Shown one piece after another: positions 33,078 through 37,910 of a stretch of DNA of 37,910 bases (its first letter is position 1; each line of letters starts with the position of its first letter). The notes under the pieces were generated by a model that did no database searches, was not told where the DNA came from, and saw nothing but the letters and a program-made list of their open reading frames with translations. Position numbers and translations under genes: made by a program. The stretch covers positions 1-37,910 of the forward strand of contig JAOXRU010000187.1 in assembly GCA_025800395.1 (NCBI GenBank), read 5' to 3'. The DNA is from Flavobacteriaceae bacterium. GTDB lineage: Bacteria; Bacteroidota; Bacteroidia; Flavobacteriales; Flavobacteriaceae.

Positions 33078-33085
33078 CAAATATA
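33078..33085 (-). promoter_or_regulatory. Minus-strand -7 element upstream of the attenuator-like hairpin
   Basis: The minus strand reads TATATTTG, matching TAnnTTTG. A transcript starting near 33072 would run straight into the hairpin at 33055-33017 before reaching the receptor gene. Confidence 0.4.
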
Positions 33086-33360
33086 ATTAATTTAATTGAA
33101 AATTTAGTTTTTTTTCTATTAGTTGGTTTTTAGGGCTTTCTGATCCATTTAAGAAACTTTATCTTTCTAGTTCCAATACGCCTTAAATCGGCATTTACCT
33201 AGACCCAAAAAACACCCTACTAGACCAGTTTCCTATATCACACACCACTTCTATAATTGGTCTTCTAGTGGAGATTAGACCCATAATCCATGCCAAACCA
33301 AGACCTCCTAGGGTATTTGTAATAGACAATAAAACCGAGGCTGCTTAGATAAAAATAAGG

Positions 33361-33368
33361 TATATTTG
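33361..33368 (+). promoter_or_regulatory. -7 promoter element of lepA
   Basis: TATATTTG matches TAnnTTTG and lies 34 bp upstream of the lepA ATG at 33403. Confidence 0.55.
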
Positions 33369-33402
33369 CAGTCAAACAAGGCAAGCCATATTAGATAGCT
33401 TT

Positions 33403-35199
33403 ATGAAGCACATTAGAAACTTTTGCATTATTGCACATATCGATCACGGTAAAAGTACCCTAGCAGATCGTTTACTGGATTTTACAGGTTCGGTTACCGA
33501 GAGGGAAAAACAAGATCAGTTGCTCGACAGTATGGATTTGGAAAGAGAGCGTGGAATTACTATTAAATCACACGCTATCCAAATGGAATACACCTACCAA
33601 GGAGAGACCTATATACTAAACCTAATCGATACACCGGGCCACGTAGATTTTTCCTATGAGGTATCTCGTTCTATTGCCGCCTGCGAAGGCGCCCTACTAG
33701 TGGTAGATGCCGCGCAAAGCATACAAGCACAAACCATATCTAATCTATATCTCGCTCTAGAAAACGATCTGGAGATTATTCCAGTACTCAACAAGGTAGA
33801 CCTTCCTTCTGCAAATCCGGAAGAAGTAACCGATGATATCGTAGATTTGCTGGGCTGCGAAGCAGAAGAAGTCATTCCGGCCTCAGCCAAAACAGGAATT
33901 GGAATTGAAGAAATTCTAAATGCGATTATCGAACGTGTTCCAGCTCCAAAAGGAGATGCCGAAGCACCACTACAAGCATTGATTTTCGATTCGGTTTACA
34001 ATCCTTTTCGAGGAGTAGAAACTTATTTCCGAGTAGTAAATGGTAAAATCACCAAAGGGCAAAACATTAAGTTTATAGCCACTGGAAAAGATTATTTTGC
34101 AGATGAAATTGGCACTCTCAAACTCAATCAGGTACCAAAAAAAGAAATACTTACGGGAGATGTAGGTTACCTCATCACCGGAATAAAAGACGCAAGAGAA
34201 GTAAAAGTTGGGGATACCATCACCGATGCTAAAAACCCAACTCAAAACATGATTGACGGTTTTGAGGATGTAAAACCCATGGTATTTGCAGGTATTTATC
34301 CTGTAGACACAGAAGACTATGAAGAGCTTAGAAACTCTATGGAGAAATTGCAGCTCAACGATGCTTCCTTGGTATTTACACCAGAAAGCTCTGCTGCCTT
34401 AGGCTTTGGTTTTCGATGTGGTTTTTTGGGAATGCTCCACATGGAAATTATTCAAGAGCGTTTGGAACGTGAGTTTAATATGACCGTTATTACCACGGTA
34501 CCCAACGTAAGCTATCATGCCTTTACCAAAAAACAACCAAACGAAACCATTATAGTAAACAACCCTACCGATCTGCCAGATCCTTCTACCATGGATCGGG
34601 TAGAAGAGCCATTTATAAAAGCAACCATCATCACCAAGGCAGATTTTGTTGGCAATGTCATGAGCCTTTGTATTGAAAAACGCGGGCAAATCACCAACCA
34701 AACTTATCTTACACCAGAGCGTGTGGAATTGAGTTTTGATATGCCGCTTGCAGAAATTGTTTTCGATTTCTACGATCGGTTAAAAACCGTTTCTAAAGGA
34801 TATGCCTCTTTTGACTATGCCCCTATAGGCATGCGTGCCTCCAAATTGGTAAAAGTAGATATTTTGCTCAATGCACAAACCGTAGACGCCCTGTCTGCCT
34901 TATTACACGCCGACAACGCCTATAGCATTGGAAAGAAAATGTGTGAGAAGCTAAAAGAATTGATCCCTCGCCAACAATTTGACATCCCTATACAAGCCGC
35001 TATCGGGTCCAAAATTATCGCTAGAGAAACCATCAAAGCTTTGCGCAAAGATGTAACCGCCAAATGTTATGGAGGTGATATTTCGCGTAAGCGCAAACTC
35101 CTAGAAAAACAGAAAAAAGGAAAAAAACGCATGCGTCAGGTTGGAAATGTCGAAATTCCACAGCAAGCTTTCATGGCTGTTTTGAAACTCAACGATTAG
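33403..35199 (+). CDS. lepA: Elongation factor 4 (LepA)
   Basis: The 598-aa ribosomal GTPase assists translation or back-translocation under stress. GTPase motifs are G1 AHIDHGKST (about 11-19), the switch I segment [12 protein letters not shown] (about 47-58), G3 DTPGHVDF (about 76-83), G4 NKVD (about 130-133) and G5 SAKTG. The LepA-specific C-terminal domain ends [20 protein letters not shown]. Length and start fit the family exactly. It is a single gene with its own promoter. Confidence 0.98.
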   Translation: MKHIRNFCIIAHIDHGKSTLADRLLDFTGSVTEREKQDQLLDSMDLERERGITIKSHAIQMEYTYQGETYILNLIDTPGHVDFSYEVSRSIAACEGALLVVDAAQSIQAQTISNLYLALENDLEIIPVLNKVDLPSANPEEVTDDIVDLLGCEAEEVIPASAKTGIGIEEILNAIIERVPAPKGDAEAPLQALIFDSVYNPFRGVETYFRVVNGKITKGQNIKFIATGKDYFADEIGTLKLNQVPKKEILTGDVGYLITGIKDAREVKVGDTITDAKNPTQNMIDGFEDVKPMVFAGIYPVDTEDYEELRNSMEKLQLNDASLVFTPESSAALGFGFRCGFLGMLHMEIIQERLEREFNMTVITTVPNVSYHAFTKKQPNETIIVNNPTDLPDPSTMDRVEEPFIKATIITKADFVGNVMSLCIEKRGQITNQTYLTPERVELSFDMPLAEIVFDFYDRLKTVSKGYASFDYAPIGMRASKLVKVDILLNAQTVDALSALLHADNAYSIGKKMCEKLKELIPRQQFDIPIQAAIGSKIIARETIKALRKDVTAKCYGGDISRKRKLLEKQKKGKKRMRQVGNVEIPQQAFMAVLKLND

Positions 35200-35271
35200 G
35201 TCAAAACAACTTATAATACGATAGAAATAGGTGATCCAATCCGATAGTTGGAAAAAGCCACAGCCGAAAGT

Positions 35272-36474
35272 TTAAGCACGCAAAAGTTTATCGTTGATGC
35301 GGGAAGCAGCAATTTTGGAAGCAATAAAGCCCAAACACAAAATGGTTGCAAACACCAAGAGTACATTGGCCCCACGTATGGCCACCGGAAACGGAATATT
35401 TGCCCCTATATAAAACCATGAGAACACTTGTTGGCTATACACTAGTAATAAGGCAATAAGGATGCCTAAAGCCCCTCCTGCAATGGTTACCAATAGGCCT
35501 TGCAAAAAATAAATCTGACGCAATTCCTTTACCGTAGTGCCGATATAATACAAGGTGCGAGCATTGTCTTGTTTATCGAGTATGAGCATGATGATAGCTC
35601 CAGCCAAATTGAATAAGGCAATAATAAGCACCAAAGTGAAGATTAAATATATAGCCAAGTTCTCTGAATTCAACATTTTGTACAAAGCCTCATTTTGAGA
35701 TTCTCTATTGCGAACCCGAACCTCCTGATTCGGAAAAATTTGTTCCAATTGGGTAATCACCTCCCCCTCGTCTGCACCCGGCTCCAATCGAATCAGTAAA
35801 CCGCTAATCGTCCCAGATTTTTTTTCCAACAATTTTTGTGCTATATCTAGCTCCGCAAAAAGATACTTCTTATCTATATCGTCGTTGATATTATATACAC
35901 CGCCCACCGTTAGCAATTCTTGATTAAACAGCTTAGAACTGCGACTCAAAGACCCCTTGCCGAGCTTGGGAACAACAATTTTAATCGGATCGCGATGCAA
36001 TCCTATGCCTAGGGCATCCATTATACCCATACCTACAACTACTTGGTCCAAGCTATTGTTGATCCATGTTCCAAAATACATTGCACTATCTATAGGAACC
36101 ACACGATTGTAATTGGTATCCACACCGCATATAAATCCGCTAGCGTAATGCTTTTCTCGAAATCCCAAATATACCCGCTCTTCCAAAAATTTGGAATAAG
36201 CCGCCAGTCCTTCTATTTGGGTTAATTGGGCTTCCTGGGCAGCATCGATTTGTAAAAACTTAGATGAAGCTGGCCTCAGTTTCAAATCCGGATCGTATTG
36301 GGTGGTAAAAGACAAGCTAAATTCTTTGAGTCCTGCAAAACCCGACAATACCACCAATAAAGCAGCAGCTCCAACCACAATTACAAAAAAAGTGATTCTG
36401 TTGATAATGTTTACCGTACTTTGCTTGCTTTTGGAAACCAAATAGCGCTTGGCGATATAGAGCGGAAAATTCAA
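35272..36474 (-). CDS. FtsX/LolE-type ABC transporter permease
   Basis: The 400-aa inner-membrane protein has an N-terminal membrane helix (about 27-47, VIVVGAAALLVVLSGFAGL), a large periplasmic MacB-PCD-like domain (about 48-255), and three C-terminal helices at about 270-290, 315-340 and 365-385. This is the LolC/LolE permease layout, which releases lipoproteins from the inner membrane for transfer to the outer membrane; other FtsX-type exporters look alike. The start is TTG at 36472-36474, giving NFPLYIAKRYLVSKS, the normal family start; no ATG is nearby. The ATPase partner is not in the window. It follows rbfA by 7 bp. Confidence 0.88.
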   Translation of the reverse strand: MNFPLYIAKRYLVSKSKQSTVNIINRITFFVIVVGAAALLVVLSGFAGLKEFSLSFTTQYDPDLKLRPASSKFLQIDAAQEAQLTQIEGLAAYSKFLEERVYLGFREKHYASGFICGVDTNYNRVVPIDSAMYFGTWINNSLDQVVVGMGIMDALGIGLHRDPIKIVVPKLGKGSLSRSSKLFNQELLTVGGVYNINDDIDKKYLFAELDIAQKLLEKKSGTISGLLIRLEPGADEGEVITQLEQIFPNQEVRVRNRESQNEALYKMLNSENLAIYLIFTLVLIIALFNLAGAIIMLILDKQDNARTLYYIGTTVKELRQIYFLQGLLVTIAGGALGILIALLLVYSQQVFSWFYIGANIPFPVAIRGANVLLVFATILCLGFIASKIAASRINDKLLRA

Positions 36475-36481
36475 AATCTTC

Positions 36482-36877
36482 TTAGGTTTTTTTGCGGTCG
36501 TCCAGCAAATCTGGATTGTCTATTGGATTATCGCCTCCCTTGAGAGACTTGTCTATTTTGTCTATATACTCTAAAGAATCGTCAACAAAAAACAACAATT
36601 CGGGCACACGACGCAACTGATGCCTGGTTCTTTGTGCCAACTCATGCCGTATCAATGGCTGATTGGACTGTATTCCCTCCAACAATTCCTCTCCCTTGCC
36701 TGCAGGAAACACACTCAAATACACCTTGGCGATAGCCAAATCTACCGTTATACGCACCTTGCTTACAGAAATAAGCACCCCCTTCATTCCACCATCTGTA
36801 GCCGCTCTCTGTAATATATCTGCCAAGTCGCGCTGTAATACACCTGCTATTTTGCGCTGTCTTTGTGTTTCTTCCAT
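36482..36877 (-). CDS. rbfA: 30S ribosome-binding factor A
   Basis: The 131-aa KH-fold protein helps mature the 30S subunit. Its sequence shows QRKIAGVLQRDLADILQRA (about 6-24), ISVSKVRITVDLAIAKVYLSV (about 36-56) and RVPELLFFVDDSLEYIDKID (about 89-108), all characteristic of RbfA. ATG 36875-36877 is chosen; the five codons before it lie in the promoter. It is probably co-transcribed with the permease gene 7 bp downstream, a common Bacteroidota pairing. Confidence 0.93.
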   Translation of the reverse strand: MEETQRQRKIAGVLQRDLADILQRAATDGGMKGVLISVSKVRITVDLAIAKVYLSVFPAGKGEELLEGIQSNQPLIRHELAQRTRHQLRRVPELLFFVDDSLEYIDKIDKSLKGGDNPIDNPDLLDDRKKT

Positions 36878-36881
36878 AATG

Positions 36882-36889
36882 CAAAAATA
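36882..36889 (-). promoter_or_regulatory. -7 promoter element directly before rbfA
   Basis: The minus strand reads TATTTTTG, matching TAnnTTTG, and ends 4 nt before the rbfA ATG, the same distance as at lpxH. A leaderless or nearly leaderless mRNA would follow. Confidence 0.45.
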
Positions 36890-37006
36890 CAATAATTAGC
36901 ATTGTGGACGATATTGGGAGCCAAGAAAAGAAAAATATGTCCTTTTTGTAGATAAATAAGGAAAATTTAGCGCGTAAATCGCGTCCAAATAATGAATAGA
37001 AAATCG

Positions 37007-37014
37007 TAAATTTG
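37007..37014 (+). promoter_or_regulatory. -7 promoter element of the epimerase gene
   Basis: TAAATTTG matches TAnnTTTG and ends 21 bp before the ATG at 37036. Confidence 0.5.
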
Positions 37015-37035
37015 ACTATCCAAAAAGCAGGAATT

Positions 37036-37440
37036 ATGAGAAAAATTGAACATATTGGTATTGCAGTAAAAGATTTGGAAGTCTCAAACGAATTGTTTGA
37101 AAAACTATTTGGTGCACCACACTACAAAATAGAAAGCGTAGAGAGTGAAGGCGTAAAAACTTCCTTCTTTCAAGTGGGTCCGAATAAAATAGAACTACTA
37201 GAAGCTACTAAACCAGATAGCCCTATAGCCAAGTTTATTGAAAAGAAAGGAGAGGGTATTCATCATATTGCTTTTGATGTAGAAGATATCGAAAGTGAAA
37301 TTAAGCGCCTACAAGCCGAAGGCTTTATTGTTCTAAACGAAACCCCAAAATCGGGTGCAGATAATAAGTTGGTTGCCTTTTTACATCCAAAAAGTACCAA
37401 TGGGGTGCTGATAGAGCTCTGTCAGGAAAGAAAGGCATAG
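37036..37440 (+). CDS. mce: Methylmalonyl-CoA epimerase
   Basis: The 134-aa glyoxalase-fold enzyme interconverts (2R)- and (2S)-methylmalonyl-CoA, linking propionyl-CoA or succinyl-CoA metabolism. Metal ligands appear as His in KIEHIGIAV (His6), His in GIHHIAFDV (about 79-87) and Glu in GVLIELCQE near the end. FFQVGPNKIELLEATKPDSP (about 46-65) is typical. ATG 37036 is used; upstream codons fall in the promoter. The mutase genes are not in this window. Confidence 0.93.
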   Translation: MRKIEHIGIAVKDLEVSNELFEKLFGAPHYKIESVESEGVKTSFFQVGPNKIELLEATKPDSPIAKFIEKKGEGIHHIAFDVEDIESEIKRLQAEGFIVLNETPKSGADNKLVAFLHPKSTNGVLIELCQERKA

Positions 37441-37454
37441 AAAGGCAAAATTAA

Positions 37455-37486
37455 TTTGCAGACTAGCAAAATATGTAGTAATATTG
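37455..37486 (+). promoter_or_regulatory. Promoter of the tRNA gene
   Basis: TTTG (37455-37458) and TAATATTG (37479-37486) fit the -33/-7 pair with a 20-bp spacer. The second box differs from TAnnTTTG at one position. Transcription would start about 10 nt before the tRNA. Confidence 0.55.
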
Positions 37487-37501
37487 CATCCGCAAAATGC
37501 A

Positions 37502-37575
37502 GGTCCTATAGCTCAGCTGGTTAGAGCACCTGACTCATAATCAGGGGGTCCATGGTTCGAGCCCATGTGGGACCA
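37502..37575 (+). tRNA. tRNA with CAT anticodon (Met or lysidine-type Ile)
   Basis: The 74-nt cloverleaf has acceptor arms GGTCCTA and TGGGACC, D-arm AGCTCAGCTGGTTAGAGC, anticodon stem CCTGA/TCAGG around CTCATAA with anticodon CAT, and T-arm CATGG-TTCGAGC-CCATG. The discriminator is A, and the CCA end is not encoded. By sequence alone it may be elongator tRNA-Met or tRNA-Ile whose C34 becomes lysidine. The last 31 bp are repeated at 37712-37742. Confidence 0.95.
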
Positions 37576-37580
37576 CAGAA

Positions 37581-37611
37581 AAGTCTTCAACGAAAGTTGG
37601 GGACTTTTTTT
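37581..37611 (+). terminator. Terminator of the tRNA gene
   Basis: AAGTCTTCAAC and GTTGGGGACTT pair around GAAA (37581-37606), with T-G pairs, and the T-run continues to 37611. It ends the tRNA transcript. Confidence 0.75.
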
Positions 37612-37711
37612 ATTTCCCCCCTAATCCTGAGTAAAACACCAATCAAACCGAAATGGCGTGGGCTACAATACACTGTAGGAACAAAACATCGGACTCGCAA
37701 TCATCCAGTAC

Positions 37712-37742
37712 GGTCCATGGTTCGAGCCCATGTGGGACCACA
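37712..37742 (+). repeat. Duplicate of the tRNA 3' end, candidate attachment site
   Basis: These 31 bp are identical to 37547-37577, the T-arm and acceptor end of the tRNA plus two flanking bases. The sequence before it (GACTCGCAATCATCC) also recalls the tRNA anticodon arm, so it may be a degraded second tRNA. Exact copies of tRNA 3' ends are the hallmark of integration by tyrosine recombinases. Confidence 0.75.
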
Positions 37743-37748
37743 ACTACA

Positions 37749-37790
37749 AAACCTTAGTTTATTCATTATGAACAAACTAAGGTTTTTTTA
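37749..37790 (+). terminator. Strong terminator after the tRNA-end duplicate
   Basis: AAACCTTAGTTT (37749-37760) pairs perfectly with AAACTAAGGTTT (37774-37785), followed by a T-run. No gene visibly ends here on the plus strand, so it may be the terminator that once followed a tRNA copy. Confidence 0.7.
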
Positions 37791-37805
37791 TTTTTAAAAA
37801 GATTG

Positions 37806-37828
37806 GATTTGTACCCTGATTTGTACCC
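37806..37828. repeat. Tandem 12-bp word near the window end
   Basis: GATTTGTACCC occurs at 37806-37816 and 37818-37828. The function is unknown. Repeated short words close to an attachment site can be arm-type integrase sites. The rest of the region to 37910 shows no convincing gene. Confidence 0.5.
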
Positions 37829-37910
37829 GAAAATCTTTAGGTTCATGTTTTTTATCACAATCGAACGTTTGTGCAACTGCTACAATACTAAGGGTTTATT
37901 TCAAAAAATG

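Larger units (their letters stand above)
32952..33402. other. Divergent intergenic region between the receptor and lepA
   Basis: The 451-bp region separates two divergent genes. It contains a terminator-like structure (33017-33068), a minus-strand TATATTTG (33078-33085), a short hairpin GGTCT...AGACC (about 33259-33281) and the lepA promoter element (33361-33368). No coding frame is convincing. Confidence 0.65.

Noticed and set aside
37752-37910. Possible integrase gene end on the minus strand after the tRNA
   Set aside because: Only short frames with early stops; no recombinase motif within the window.

Overview
The window reads as chromosome of a Bacteroidota bacterium, most likely class Flavobacteriia. 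The evidence is promoters of the TAnnTTTG (-7) type in front of many genes, the neighbourhoods mscL-alr-tdk and DUF177-rpmF-fabH-accB-accC, an OMP_b-brl_3-type outer-membrane receptor, and A-rich leaders without clear Shine-Dalgarno sequences. Most genes are housekeeping. Accessory DNA sits at the left end (1-5995), around 30.4 kb and at the right end (after 37.5 kb).

Left part (1-4.2 kb): a 137-bp tandem repeat with a GC-rich hairpin, an unrecognised helical protein (446-1189, minus), then an AT-rich type II restriction-modification cassette. The cassette has an NgoBV-like PD-(D/E)xK endonuclease (1615-2301, plus) facing a C5-cytosine methyltransferase (2262-3608, minus), with the two 3' ends overlapping by 40 bp. 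A 92-residue DUF6471-type protein lies directly upstream of the methyltransferase. Nested palindromes in front of it look like an operator, so it may act as a controller protein.

4.2-8.2 kb: a MATE exporter flanked on both sides by 17-bp tandem repeats of one family and by small hairpins with covarying stems; an enoyl-CoA hydratase family protein with a 60-aa membrane protein; QueD; and a secreted unknown. 8.3-12 kb: an ECF sigma factor, a membrane anti-sigma-like protein and a secreted protein in one overlapping operon, then a lipoprotein-like gene.

12-18 kb: lpxH-psd (lipid A and phosphatidylethanolamine synthesis), a small Cys-containing protein, the minus-strand operon OsmC-recJ-alpha/beta hydrolase, and an AhpD-like carboxymuconolactone decarboxylase family protein. 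18-22 kb: DUF177-rpmF, a strong terminator, then fabH-accB-accC (initiation of fatty acid synthesis), closed by another strong terminator. 22-28.3 kb: a DAO-family oxidase, a GreA/GreB-like protein, dusB, mscL, alr-tdk and an unknown coiled protein.

28.3-37.9 kb: rsmI, an AAA_14/DUF4143 ATPase whose upstream region carries three 33-bp-spaced palindromes, an outer-membrane beta-barrel receptor with a terminator-like structure in its leader, lepA, rbfA with an FtsX/LolE-type permease, methylmalonyl-CoA epimerase, and a CAT-anticodon tRNA. The last 31 bp of the tRNA region are repeated 165 bp downstream, which suggests an integration site. A ~130-170-bp dispersed element occurs twice in opposite orientation (about 5593-5764 and 24859-24999), each copy just 3' of a gene.

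All calls come from reading the sequence without database searches. Family names rest on recognised motifs.
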